Below are positions 1-10,256 of a stretch of 64,000 nucleotides of DNA, one piece after another. The position numbers and the translations under genes were made by a program. Where the stretch lies: NCBI GenBank assembly GCA_019120315.1, contig DWVJ01000008.1, positions 1 through 64,000 of the forward strand, read 5' to 3'. Source of the DNA: Candidatus Ruminococcus avistercoris (GTDB taxonomy: Bacteria > Bacillota > Clostridia > Lachnospirales > Lachnospiraceae). Below the pieces are notes generated by a model. That model saw only the letters and a program-made list of their open reading frames with translations. It was not told the origin of the DNA and ran no database searches. Every line of letters begins with the position of its first letter. The first letter of the stretch is position 1.

Positions 1-248
1 GACCGAAGATATGAGATAGCAGCGTAGCTTTTGCAACTCCGAGAACCGGATAGGAAGTGAATTACTCCAAGTATCTGAAGTATCTCACAAAAGTTAGAGT
101 TTGACTATCCGGTTGGTTATAAAGCGCTTACGAAATATATCATTCCTTTACTATTAAAAAATAGTTTTGTTGGGGATATTTTGGAAAGTTATACGTCTAA
201 TCTATGTAAAGAAAATAGCTGGCCGGCTAAAAAGAAGGTGGTGTTAAA

Positions 249-377
249 GTGACGTTTGAAACCTTGAGGAATGATAAGTATGCCAGAACATGGTTGATTC
301 GTATATTGATTAATGAGTGCTATACTCTTTTGCGAAAATCCAGGAAACTAATAAATTCTTTGAAATATGAAGTTTGA
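249..377 (+). pseudogene. Truncated ECF sigma-70 factor remnant (region 2 only)
   Basis: Frame from GTG 249 reads TFETLRNDKYARTWLIRILINECYTLLRKSRKLINSLKYEV*, the region 2 signature of ECF sigma factors (TWLIRILINECY); no region 4. Overlaps the ATG at 367. Confidence 0.65.
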
Positions 378-1690
378 AGATATGAAAAAAGACATTCCTG
401 AAACTCCGGAGTTCATCCATACAATGATTCAAAACGAAGTAAAAAAGCAGCTTCAGGACACACAAGTGGTTCATATACAGAAAAGAAAAAAATGGATTGG
501 TACAAAAGTTGCAGCCGCCGCAGCGGTATGTATACTGGCTACATCGACGATAGCCTATGCAGGTGTTAAATTATATCATAAGTACCGCTGTTGGAATTAA
601 GACAGATGACAATAATAGAAAAATTGATCTTCCGGAAAAAATCCATGATATAGATATTGCAGCAGGATATATTCCAGAAGGTATGGAGTGGATAGATAAA
701 TGGCATCTGGAGTATCCAGATCATAGCCGGACAGGAGGATTCAGTTTTGCATCTGCGTTTTTAGATGAGAATGATCTGGCAGAGGATGGATCTTTTAATC
801 AAAGAATTTATCTTCTTTGTCCAGATGTGTATCGTGTAATTACTGTTTATATTGGTGATGATATTACGAAAGAGGATGCCATTAAAGTAGCGGAAAACCT
901 TGTAATCACTGAAAATGATACCGAGATTGAAACAGCTGGTATGGCCACATGGAGCGAAATGGTTTCACCGGAAGAATTATCATCAGAAGGGACTTTGATT
1001 TCTGTAGAAGATGATAAACTGCCAGTATATCAGATTGGTGAGGAGTTTGATATGTCGGCAGTTGGTGAAGATAATCATGGAAATTATTTGGAAGCAGATA
1101 AGATTTCCGTTTGCGTGGATAGTGTTCAGGTGGCAGATGATTTGCAACTTCTGGATCAGAATCGTATTCCTGAAGAATGGAAAACCACAGTTGAGGCGGA
1201 TGGAAAAATAATAAACAATACGCTATCTTATATTAAGTCGGGCGATGGTGTTAATACATTGGATAAGATTGTAAAAACAGAAAGTGTGAAACAAAAACTT
1301 GTCTACGCATCTGTCACTTATGCCAATAAGACAGATAAAGAAATAAATCATATGCCTTATCTTGGCTCATTGATGTTGATGAACCATGAAGATGGAATGT
1401 ATCGAATTTACGTTCCAGAAGAACAGTCTGGTAATGATTATGACAGTATTATTTGGGATGGTGCTGCAAAAACAGCTGAAATGACATATATGAGCGTAAC
1501 TGAGGATTATGGAAATGGAGACAATTATATTTCCTCTTTAAATCCAGGTGAGAGTATCCAGGTGAATATGGCTTGGATTGTGAATGAGAATGATTTGGAT
1601 AATATGTATCTTAACCTTAATGGTGATGGAGCAGCATTTGAATTTTCGGAATCAATGTTAGACGTTGGATTAGTGGATATTCGTCAGTAG
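367..1690 (+). pseudogene. Anti-sigma factor-like membrane protein (DUF4179/DUF4367-like), split by frameshift near 575-600
   Basis: ORF 367-600 has a cytoplasmic N-terminus and TM segment (KVAAAAAVCILATSTIAYAGVKLY); the extracellular domain continues in another frame in ORF 557-1690 (GIKTDDNNRKIDLPEKIHDIDIAAGYIPEGMEW...). Confidence 0.6.
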
Positions 1691-2268
1691 AGTTCCGGTG
1701 CGTTGCTGGCCAGATAGCGTGTGATGACCCTGTGAATCAGGCGGGCCATATGTTCCGGAGAGTCCTGTTGGCCACCGGACAGCCAAGCCTTGATGAGCCC
1801 GACGCAGCCGTTGAGGCAGAAGGCATAAAGGTAATTCATATTATGGGGATCAGTGGAAAGCTGGCGGAAGAGATCGGGCAGTACGGTTTCAGCCACCAGC
1901 TTTTCGATCTTTCCCACAAAGACCATATCTCCGTTGGGCCCCATAAGAGCCATACAGAGTTCTTTGTTCTGATACAAGATGGACAGCAGTTCGACGGCGA
2001 ATTCCAGAGAAGATCCTCCGGCGTCATGGGAGGGGAAATGTCCCTGTATCGTTTTCTGAATTTCGTCCATCAGTTCATTTTCGATACTTTCCAGCATCTG
2101 ATAAATGTCTGCGTAATGAAGGTAGAAGGTGGAGCGATTGATATCGACTTCCTCTACCAGTTCTTTTACGGTAATTTCTTTGATGCTTTTTTTCTGCATC
2201 AGTGTGGCCAGTCCGGCACGAAGCTGCGCTCTTGTTTTACGGACGCGGCGATCTGTTTTTTCTGACAT
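1684..2268 (-). CDS. TetR/AcrR family transcriptional regulator
   Basis: MSEKTDRRVRKTRAQLRAGLATLMQKKSIKEITVKELVEEVDINRSTFYLHYADIYQMLESIENE: TetR N-terminal HTH. Start chosen at 2268 next to an RBS-like GGAGGAA. Confidence 0.85.
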   Translation of the reverse strand: MSEKTDRRVRKTRAQLRAGLATLMQKKSIKEITVKELVEEVDINRSTFYLHYADIYQMLESIENELMDEIQKTIQGHFPSHDAGGSSLEFAVELLSILYQNKELCMALMGPNGDMVFVGKIEKLVAETVLPDLFRQLSTDPHNMNYLYAFCLNGCVGLIKAWLSGGQQDSPEHMARLIHRVITRYLASNAPELY

Positions 2269-2447
2269 AAAATTCCTCCCTGTTATGAGACAGATAGACA
2301 TTTTTAAAAAGTGTGTGCAGTAGTCGGCATTTGTTGGGGAACCTGATGGTTGTATCTTATTTTTTCTTTTAGTATAATGCATCCTGTAATAAAAATCAAC
2401 ATGACGTCTATTAATAGAAAAATTGTCGAGGTAAAAGAAGGGATATT

Positions 2448-5400
2448 ATGATAAAAGAAGAATGGAAAAGTCTGTTTCGTAACAAAATTCTCTTGTTAGT
2501 AGTGCTGGTGATTGCATTGATTCCAGTTATTTATGCAGGGTTGTTTCTGGCATCCATGTGGGATCCATATGGAAATGTGGATAAACTTCCGGTGGCGGTG
2601 GTGAATGAGGACTGTCCGGCAGAGTATCGGGATGTTACGCTTGCCGTGGGAGATGAACTTGTGGAGAAGTTACGGGAGGACGGTTCCATGGCATTCCATT
2701 TTGTGGATCAGCGGACTGCTGATGAAGGATTAAAAAAGGGAATTTATTACATGGCGATTACCATACCAAAGGACTTCTCGGCCAATGCAGCCACGGTGAT
2801 GGATGATCATCCAAGAAAAATGCAGCTGAACTACAAAATTAACCCGGGAACAAATTATATCGCTTCCAAACTAAGTGAAACGGGGATGGAAAAGATCCGG
2901 ACAAGCGTGGCAGAGGAAGTGACGGAGACTTATACGGAAGTTATATTCGATCAGATCGATGCGGCCGGCGAGGGGATGCAAAAAGCGGCTGATGGAGCCG
3001 GACAGATCAAAGAAGGAGTAAAGGATGCGTCTGCAGGAAATAAAACTATCTCAGATAATCTGAAGAAACTGGCGGACAGTACGCTGACCTTTCAGAATGG
3101 GACAGAAGAACTGACAGAAGGCATCGGGGCGTATACCGCAGGAGTGAACCAGCTCCATGAAGGTGCGGGGCAGCTGAACCGCGGCGTCAGTTCTCTGACA
3201 GACGGACTGCCGGATCTGCTGAATGGAACCGGTACATTGAATCAGGGGGTTCAGGACTATACGGCAGGCGTGAGCAGGCTGTATGACCATTCCAGAGAAT
3301 TGACAGAGGGAAGCAGTCAGGCAGCGGACGGTACGCAAGCTTTGGCCCAAGGAGCAGCTGCTCTGGAAGATGGAGCACGGGAATATATGGCAGGGGTGAC
3401 ACGGTTGACAGATGGCCTTTTGGGGACAGAGAAAACCGTGGGCTATGTGGAAGGTGTGAAACAGCTGACAGATGGTCTGCTGGGAGATGGGACAAAGACA
3501 AATCCGGGGTATATTCAGGGGGTGGAACAGCTGGAAAAAGGAGTTTTACAGTTGTCCGGTCTGGAAAATCTGGGTCAGATCCACAGTGCAGTCATACAGT
3601 TGGAGAATGCGGTATCCGGGGAGAAGGAAGGTACATTGGAACAAGGCGCCCGGGAACTGACTTTTTCTTTAAAGAGCATCAGTGATCAGGCTGCTCTCCT
3701 GGAGACCAGCGCCGATGCGAAAGAAATGCAGACACTGTTTCAAAAAATAGCAGAGACTCAAAACGAGATGCTAACCGCTGGGCAAGTGATGGAGACGGTT
3801 TCGGAAGGAATGGAAGAATCATCAGAGACAATTGCCGCCGCCGCCAAACTCTGCGATATGACAGCGGAAGATGTGGACGGATGGGGGGAAAATTTGAGCG
3901 AATCGCAGCGGCAGTACAGCGGGGTGACCTCCGATGCTGTTTCAGAAGGAAATGATAAAATTGCCCGGGTCAATCGACGGTTGGCAGATGGGCATATGGC
4001 TTTTCAATCTGCGGCTGAGAAGCTTTTGGACATCAGCGCCGCATCTTCTGATGATGGAACTGTAACGGTTTCTGCGGAGGTATTAAATCAGCTGGCGGAT
4101 TCTCTAAATGCGGCCGGAGACAGTCTGGCAGAGGAAGAGCTGTTAAATGCCGGTGATTACGAAAGCAGGGTCGGGCAGATTTCTGACCAGATCAACGGGG
4201 ATATGCAGACAGAAAGAGAAACTGCCCTTTTAGCTGCAAAGGAATTAAATCAGATGACAGAGGGACTGAAGCACGAGGCACAGTCCATAGAATCAGAAAA
4301 GTTGCATATGAAAGACAGCGCAGAGGAAATGAAAGAGCGTGCAGCGGCCGTTCCAGCAGGATTTTCTCAGGACTCGCTGAAAGAATTGTGTGAGGATTTG
4401 AAAAAAGCGTATCAGGGGTCTGCCGCACTTTTAAAGGGGATACAGCAGACGGGAAACGGGCTGGATCAGCTGGAAAAGGGGACAGCATCTTTTCCGCAGG
4501 CGGCTGCAGGCATCCAGGCTTTGAAAGAGGGGTTTAACACCCTCACAGAAAAGGATACGATCTTGTCAGAAGGTGCGCGAAAACTGCAAAGTTCTGCCGC
4601 TGCTATCTCTGCGGGAGCAAAACAACTGAAGTTTCATGGCGATGATTTCATGAAAGGTGTTTCTCAGGCAGCCGTGGGTGTGCAGGAGCTGGCTGACGGA
4701 ATGAAACGGCTGGATAGCGGGATTATCGACTATACGGACGGCGTGAAAAAGCTGGATCAAAACAGCAGAAAATTGAAAGAAGGATCCCAATCTCTGGCGG
4801 ATGGAGCCGGTGTTTTGGGAGAGGGAGCTTTGAAATTAAAAGAGGGGGCAAACTCTCTGTATGAAGGAACAGGAGAATTGACGGCTGGCAGCATACGGCT
4901 GAATGACGGTGCGGCACGGCTAAGCGGCGGCGCACAGCAGATTCACATTGGCGCCAAACAGCTGCAGGAAGGTTCGCAGGAATTGGGAACGGGTCTTGGA
5001 AAATTGTACAGCGGTTCGGATACGCTGAAAAACAGCCTGGCGGACGGGGCACGGCAGATTAACGATAATACTGTCAGGGAAGACAATATCAAAATGATTT
5101 CTGCTCCGGTGGACAGCCGGGAAAGTAAAATGACGGATGTTCCAAATAACGGCCATGCCATGGCGCCTTATATGATGTCGGTGGGACTGTGGGTCGGCTC
5201 TCTTGCTTTTTGTCTGATGTATCCGCTGACCGAATACCAGGGTAAACTGAAATCGGGTTTTGCCTGGTGGATGAGCAAAGCGTCTGTTCTTTGTCCACTG
5301 GCGCTGCTGCAGGGGGCGCTCTTAATATGGCTGCTTCATATTTTGGATGGATTTACGCCGGAACAGATGGGAAAAGCGATTTTGTTTTCCTGTCTGGTAT

Positions 5401-5759
5401 CTGTGGCTTTCACTTCGATCATGTATTTCTTCAACGTCTGCCTGGGAAAAGTGGGAAGTTTTCTGATGCTGATATTCATGGTAGTACAGCTGGCCGGATC
5501 GGCGGGTACTTATCCGGTGGAATTGTCTCCCGGTTTTGTTGCCCGGATACATAATCTGGTGCCGTTTACGTACACGGTGAATGCATTTCGCAGCGTGATC
5601 TGTGCGGGAGAAAGTATAGCGGTTCCGGCGGCAGTCATGATCGCACTTACGCTTGTGTTTACGCTTTTGACGATTTTGCTGTTTGATTACCGGTCTAAGA
5701 AAATAAAAAGGGGCGAGAGGACGGTATACGATTTCCTGGAGAAAAAGGGGTTGGCGTAA
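2448..5759 (+). CDS. YhgE/Pip family membrane protein (1103 aa)
   Basis: N-terminal TM plus VAVVNED, long repetitive LxxGxxxLxxG coiled region, C-terminal multi-TM domain (phage infection protein/ABC-2 permease-like). Confidence 0.85.
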   Translation: MIKEEWKSLFRNKILLLVVLVIALIPVIYAGLFLASMWDPYGNVDKLPVAVVNEDCPAEYRDVTLAVGDELVEKLREDGSMAFHFVDQRTADEGLKKGIYYMAITIPKDFSANAATVMDDHPRKMQLNYKINPGTNYIASKLSETGMEKIRTSVAEEVTETYTEVIFDQIDAAGEGMQKAADGAGQIKEGVKDASAGNKTISDNLKKLADSTLTFQNGTEELTEGIGAYTAGVNQLHEGAGQLNRGVSSLTDGLPDLLNGTGTLNQGVQDYTAGVSRLYDHSRELTEGSSQAADGTQALAQGAAALEDGAREYMAGVTRLTDGLLGTEKTVGYVEGVKQLTDGLLGDGTKTNPGYIQGVEQLEKGVLQLSGLENLGQIHSAVIQLENAVSGEKEGTLEQGARELTFSLKSISDQAALLETSADAKEMQTLFQKIAETQNEMLTAGQVMETVSEGMEESSETIAAAAKLCDMTAEDVDGWGENLSESQRQYSGVTSDAVSEGNDKIARVNRRLADGHMAFQSAAEKLLDISAASSDDGTVTVSAEVLNQLADSLNAAGDSLAEEELLNAGDYESRVGQISDQINGDMQTERETALLAAKELNQMTEGLKHEAQSIESEKLHMKDSAEEMKERAAAVPAGFSQDSLKELCEDLKKAYQGSAALLKGIQQTGNGLDQLEKGTASFPQAAAGIQALKEGFNTLTEKDTILSEGARKLQSSAAAISAGAKQLKFHGDDFMKGVSQAAVGVQELADGMKRLDSGIIDYTDGVKKLDQNSRKLKEGSQSLADGAGVLGEGALKLKEGANSLYEGTGELTAGSIRLNDGAARLSGGAQQIHIGAKQLQEGSQELGTGLGKLYSGSDTLKNSLADGARQINDNTVREDNIKMISAPVDSRESKMTDVPNNGHAMAPYMMSVGLWVGSLAFCLMYPLTEYQGKLKSGFAWWMSKASVLCPLALLQGALLIWLLHILDGFTPEQMGKAILFSCLVSVAFTSIMYFFNVCLGKVGSFLMLIFMVVQLAGSAGTYPVELSPGFVARIHNLVPFTYTVNAFRSVICAGESIAVPAAVMIALTLVFTLLTILLFDYRSKKIKRGERTVYDFLEKKGLA

Positions 5760-5786
5760 AAGCAGAATGTAGGCAAAGGAATCTCC

Positions 5787-5815
5787 TTGACAAAATAGAC
5801 CGACTAGTCTATTAT
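5787..5815 (+). promoter_or_regulatory. Sigma-A promoter with TetR-type operator in the spacer
   Basis: TTGACA (5787-5792), 17-bp spacer, TATTAT (5810-5815); inverted repeat AATAGAC-CGACTA-GTCTATT at 5794-5813. Confidence 0.7.
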
Positions 5816-5852
5816 TTAAATGTAAAAGAAAGAGAAATGGGTATGATGGAAG

Positions 5853-6419
5853 ATGAAAAAAGGAGAAGCATCAAAAGCAAAAATTGTAGAAGCGGCAGGA
5901 GAATTGTTCTGGAAGCAAGGGTATGCTGCGACGGGAATCCGTGATATTCTTGATGCCACCGGTCTGCCTAAAGGGTCTTTTTACTTCTATTTTAAAAGTA
6001 AGTCCGATGTGGCCAGGGAGGTCATCGGATATTACAGTCGGTTGATTATTGATGTTTTAAAAGATACGGAGGAATTGGCCGATTCATGGGAGGCGTTTTG
6101 CGACGCCTTCCTTTGTGCGTTTGAAGAAAAGCTGAAGGATAAGCAGTATTACGGCTGTCCGCTGGCAGTCCTGGGTATGGAGCTTGCCTTCCAGGAGGAG
6201 TTGGCAGAATCTTATTGGGAAGCTATGGATCAGGTCAGAGCAATATTTTTCCAGGTGCTGCAAAAAAGTGGAGTGTCCGGCGAAAAACTGGAAGCGGCGG
6301 CTGATTTTGCTTTGACGGTTTACGAGGGCAACCTTCTGCTTTATCGAATTTCCAGGGATCGAAACCGGCTGGAGAGGATGAGATATCAGATGAAACAGAT
6401 TGTCAGGGAGGAAGTGTGA
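5853..6419 (+). CDS. TetR/AcrR family transcriptional regulator
   Basis: KIVEAAGELFWKQGYAATGIRDILDATGLPKGSFYFYFKSKSDVAREVI: TetR HTH. Confidence 0.9.
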   Translation: MKKGEASKAKIVEAAGELFWKQGYAATGIRDILDATGLPKGSFYFYFKSKSDVAREVIGYYSRLIIDVLKDTEELADSWEAFCDAFLCAFEEKLKDKQYYGCPLAVLGMELAFQEELAESYWEAMDQVRAIFFQVLQKSGVSGEKLEAAADFALTVYEGNLLLYRISRDRNRLERMRYQMKQIVREEV

Positions 6420-7057
6420 TGACGGTAAAAGCAGAAACTTCTAATTATGAGAAGATGAAAAATGACATGGCAAAGGTATTTCTTAAGTATGACCGGGAGA
6501 CAATGATCAAAAAGTTTGATCTGTCGTACGATGAGATTTTTCTGTACCTTGTATGCCTGAACCGAAATTATCGGATCAGCTGTCAGACGGGTCAGGTGAG
6601 TTGGTCGGAGGATGGTTTCCGGACGGAGGAGAGCGCGGGATATAATGAGGCGATGACTATCTACGATGTGCTTTGCAGCTCCAAAGAAGACTGCCGTCTT
6701 CTGGGAGAGTGGGTAAATGTAAACAGCCTTCCAGCTGTTTTGGGCGGTAATCTGAAAAAAGGAGGCGATTTCTTTCAGCATGCTGCCGATTATTTTGACG
6801 GTAAGACGAAAGAGCTTGCCAGAGCCTGTGAAGCGTTTGGCGGGAAAAAGCTGGAGAGAGGAGATGTGGCCTATGAACTGGCGCTTTTTCCTTTCCTTCC
6901 GGTCATCGTGAGATTCTGGGAGTCGGACGAGGAATTCCCGGCCAGTCTGCAGATTCTGACAGATAAAAATATGCTGGATTATATGCATTATGAAACGGTA
7001 ATGTTTGCTCTGTCCCATCTGATGAGCCGGCTGAAAGAAGAGATGGACAGGGGATGA
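6416..7057 (+). CDS. DUF3786-like protein
   Basis: Overlaps the TetR stop (GTGATGA); sequence features GGDFFQHAADYFDGKTKELARACEAFGGKKLERGDVAYELALFPFLPVIVRFWESDEEFPASLQILTDKNMLDYMHYETV. Confidence 0.7.
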   Translation: MMTVKAETSNYEKMKNDMAKVFLKYDRETMIKKFDLSYDEIFLYLVCLNRNYRISCQTGQVSWSEDGFRTEESAGYNEAMTIYDVLCSSKEDCRLLGEWVNVNSLPAVLGGNLKKGGDFFQHAADYFDGKTKELARACEAFGGKKLERGDVAYELALFPFLPVIVRFWESDEEFPASLQILTDKNMLDYMHYETVMFALSHLMSRLKEEMDRG

Positions 7058-7061
7058 AGGA

Positions 7062-7580
7062 ATGCTGACGAAGGATAATACAGTGATTCTGGCTTGTACT
7101 TCCATGCTTCTTCACGTGGAAGCAGCCCAGAAAAAAATGAAGACAGATTTTCCTGTTATCGAAGCAGACCGGGAGTACCATGTGGAGCCTCAGAGCATGA
7201 AGCAGTGTCTGCGGAATAAATTGGCAGAGCTGCCTGATTCTGTGGAAAATGTGCTGGCAGCGATGGCTTGCTGCGGAGGTTCCTGGGATGGAATAAGGGC
7301 AGAGAGAAAAATTGTGATTCCAAATATGGACGATTGTATCACCATGCTGCTTCACACGGATGTGGATATTATTGATACAGGCGCGTATGACTGCTACAGC
7401 GAAAAATTTGCCGTTCAGGCACAGGAAAATGCGGATTTGATCCGCTGTATTCTGGATTATGTGCCGGGAAGCAACCGGATCCTGGAAAAGCTGGTGTCCG
7501 GGAAATGGGATGAACAATTCGTGATTTTTGAGAAAGGAGAAACCATAGGATTTAAAAATTTTTCTATGGGATTATATTGA
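7062..7580 (+). CDS. DUF1638 domain protein
   Basis: VILACTSMLLHVEAAQ...VENVLAAMACCGGSWDGI...IPNMDDCITMLLHTD pattern of DUF1638. Confidence 0.7.
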   Translation: MLTKDNTVILACTSMLLHVEAAQKKMKTDFPVIEADREYHVEPQSMKQCLRNKLAELPDSVENVLAAMACCGGSWDGIRAERKIVIPNMDDCITMLLHTDVDIIDTGAYDCYSEKFAVQAQENADLIRCILDYVPGSNRILEKLVSGKWDEQFVIFEKGETIGFKNFSMGLY

Positions 7581-8072
7581 TGAAAGTTTCAATTATTTAT
7601 GTAAGTCAGACAGATAATACGGAAGCAGCAGCGGAATATATCGAAGACGGAATCCTGGAAAATATCCATTTATTCAGGTGAAAAGAATGGACATCAGTGA
7701 AGATGAAGTGGATGTAGAATTTTTACAGACCAGCGATGCGGTGATATTTGGGTCTCCGGTATACTTTACCAGCATGAGTTGGGAGCTGAAACGGTGGTTT
7801 GACAACAGTTTTCGGATTGACCTTGAGGGTCGGTGGGAGCCGCATTTGTTACAGCGCAGTCGCCTGTCGGGGGAACGGATACTGCGCTGATGGAAATGAT
7901 CAGACATATGTTGGCCAAAGGAATGCTGGTTTTTTCCGGGAAGAGCGGCAGGTTTCAGATCGGAGCGGTAGCTCTGGCTCAGAATATAGATGCGTCGCAA
8001 AAGACGCTTGCGGCTTTTGGAGCGTCCATTGCAGAAAAAGCGATTCAGTCAGGCGGAATAAAAGGAATGTGA
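7580..8072 (+). pseudogene. Flavodoxin / NAD(P)H-dependent oxidoreductase family, two frameshifts
   Basis: MKVSIIYVSQTDNTEAAAEYIEDGIL (7580), then VKRMDISEDEVDVEFLQTSDAVIFGSPVYFTSMSWELKRWFDN (frame of 7678), then GAAFVTAQSPVGGTDTALMEMIRHMLAKGMLVFSG (frame of 7833). Confidence 0.8.
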
Positions 8073-8154
8073 AATGTCATGCAGGAAAATATTTTACATA
8101 AAGCAGACTTTATATGGTAGAATAGTTTCTATAAAGAATCTCAGGGAGACGGGA

Positions 8155-8470
8155 TGATCCAAAATTTCTGGAGGGAGACATTTTCCGGACGATAGTTCCT
8201 CTGGATGAAAAGTACTCTTTTGATTATGAAACAACACATGAAATCGTGAAGGAATTGCCGGAAAACTACCGGAAAATTACCGGAAAACTGCACAGAGAGC
8301 GAAAGAAAAATTATTGCAGCATTAAAAAGCAGGCCGGATATTACACAATCTGAGCTGGCAGAGAGTACCGGGCTGACAGTGGATGGAGTCCGGTATACAA
8401 TAAAAAAAGCGGGAATACTGAGCAGAACGGGATCAAACAGAAGCGGAAGATGGGTGGTTCATCTTTACTG
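8155..8470 (+). pseudogene. C-terminal remnant of an AlbA/Schlafen-type ATP-binding regulator with winged helix
   Basis: Frame fragments DPPKFLEGDIFRTIVPLDEKYSFDYETTHE and ERIIAALKSRPDITQSELAESTGLTVDGVRYTIKKAGILSRTGSNRSGRWVVHL. Confidence 0.55.
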
Positions 8471-8491
8471 AAATACAAAGGGGGAAACATC

Positions 8492-8962
8492 GTGCAGCCA
8501 AAACATATATCAGATACTATGATCGAACAGGTATACCAGGTACGCCCGGAGCACCTGAATGGGTCAGGGAGACTGTTCGGCGGCCGTTTGATGGAATGGA
8601 TCGATGAGGTGGCCGGTCTGGTGGCTATGCGCCATGCTCAGAGCAATGTGATCACCGCTTCCGTAGACAATCTGAAATTTATCCGGGGCGTATACCAGGG
8701 AGATCTTCTGGTGCTCATTGGAAAGATGACTTATGTCGGGAATACTTCCATGGAGGTGCGGGTGGATACTTATGTGGAAACTCTGGATGGCATGCGCCGC
8801 CCCGTAAACCGGGCTTATCTGGTACAGGTGGCGGTGGATCAGAAGGATAAACCGGTTCGTGTGCCGGGCTTGATCGTGGAAACGGAATCGGAAAAAGCGG
8901 AGTGGGAAGCAGGTATCCGCAGGCGGGCGATGCGCAAACAGAGAAAAGAGGAAGGGTTTTGA
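8492..8962 (+). CDS. Acyl-CoA thioesterase (hotdog fold)
   Basis: VRPEHLNGSGRLFGGRLMEWIDEVAGLVAMRHAQSNVITASVDNLKF; GTG start at 8492 after GGGGG. Confidence 0.85.
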   Translation: MQPKHISDTMIEQVYQVRPEHLNGSGRLFGGRLMEWIDEVAGLVAMRHAQSNVITASVDNLKFIRGVYQGDLLVLIGKMTYVGNTSMEVRVDTYVETLDGMRRPVNRAYLVQVAVDQKDKPVRVPGLIVETESEKAEWEAGIRRRAMRKQRKEEGF

Positions 8963-8967
8963 CAAAA

Positions 8968-10245
8968 TCACCCAATCAATATCACAACTTTGAAGGAATC
9001 CTGGTCATAAGAAATGTCCAGGGTTCCTTCATATTTATCGATCACTTCTTTTACCGATGCGATTCCGATTCCATGGATCCGTTTATCTTCCTTATCAGAA
9101 ATGTATCTTCCTCTGCGCAGGGTGACTGCATTTTCTTTGGCGTTTTCCAGTTTAAAGCTGAAGTAGCCGTTTTCTGTATAGCGGCATTTCAGACGGATCC
9201 ATCGCTTATCTGGCTGGCTGATTTTCTGGCAGGCCTCGATGGCATTGTCCAGTGTATTGGCAAAGATAGTGCAGAGGCTTACGTCGTCGATCAGAACCAT
9301 ATTGTCGATACTGATGTTGAAGAATCCATCGATGCCGTTTTCGGTCATGCGCTGATATTTTGCGTTCAGCACTGCGTTTACCACGCTGTTTTCACAGAAT
9401 TTTCGGTTGGCGCTTCGTATACTTCCGGACATTTTTTCAAAATACGCCAGAGCTTTTGGGATATCTTCTTTTTGCAGAAACTGGCTGATGACAGACAGAT
9501 GATTGTTCAAATCATGGCGGAATTTTCGGATCTGACTTTGATTATACTCCAATTCCTCATAATAATTTTTCTGCAGCTGCAGATTTTTCCGTTCCATATC
9601 GGCAAAGATTCCGTCAGCAAGATAGGCTGCCAGACGGATGATTCCCATGTTGGTTACGACACAGGCGGTCATGCAGGGCCAGATCGCCCAGGAATCGTAA
9701 AATGGCGACAGATAGATACAGCTGAAGATACTCACAAAAGAAGCGATGCAGACGAGATCGATGATGATCCAGGTCCGGTCGGTAAAAGTGTCATAAATCT
9801 TTTGGAAAGATTTACCAAAAAGGCGATAGAAAATCGCCCAGAAAAAGACGACGGAAAGGAAGGACAGTGTGGAAATCACAGTATTTGCCCTCAGATTTTC
9901 TTCCGTAAAAAATAAGAAGAAAATACGGGCGCCGATATCTCTTTCCAGAAAATTTATGGCGCAGGAGATGGGGAGAAGGATCAGGATCAGTGAAACTTTG
10001 ACGATCCATCTGCCACGGTACAGAGCAAAATTTAAAAAAAGGAAAAGGGGTACGATGATCGTGATGTTCCACATATCCTGAGGGTAGACGATAAGGGAGG
10101 CGACCGTCGCATAGCCGACGATTCCCAGGAGAAACAGCAGCCGGCTTTTTCGCCTTTTCAGGCAGCAGTCCAGAGATTTCATGAAAAAATATCCGGCAGT
10201 CAGATTCATGATGTCTCCCAGAATATTGAATATTGTTATATTCAT
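8968..10245 (-). CDS. GHKL-domain sensor histidine kinase (AgrC-like)
   Basis: Multi-TM N-terminus; QIRKFRHDLNNHLSVISQFLQ and TLDNAIEACQKI...GIGIASVKEVIDKYEG. Confidence 0.9.
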   Translation of the reverse strand: MNITIFNILGDIMNLTAGYFFMKSLDCCLKRRKSRLLFLLGIVGYATVASLIVYPQDMWNITIIVPLFLFLNFALYRGRWIVKVSLILILLPISCAINFLERDIGARIFFLFFTEENLRANTVISTLSFLSVVFFWAIFYRLFGKSFQKIYDTFTDRTWIIIDLVCIASFVSIFSCIYLSPFYDSWAIWPCMTACVVTNMGIIRLAAYLADGIFADMERKNLQLQKNYYEELEYNQSQIRKFRHDLNNHLSVISQFLQKEDIPKALAYFEKMSGSIRSANRKFCENSVVNAVLNAKYQRMTENGIDGFFNISIDNMVLIDDVSLCTIFANTLDNAIEACQKISQPDKRWIRLKCRYTENGYFSFKLENAKENAVTLRRGRYISDKEDKRIHGIGIASVKEVIDKYEGTLDISYDQDSFKVVILIG

Positions 10246-10256
10246 ATTTGCCTCCT

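Noticed and set aside
80-251. Short open frame KLEFDYPVGYKALTKYIIPLLLKNSFVGDILESYTSNLCKENSW
   Set aside because: Looks like a possible gene tail but I could not assign a family and it has no start; left unannotated.
8902-9915. 337-aa + strand ORF overlapping the histidine kinase
   Set aside because: Antisense to a well-supported GHKL kinase; no domain or RBS support.
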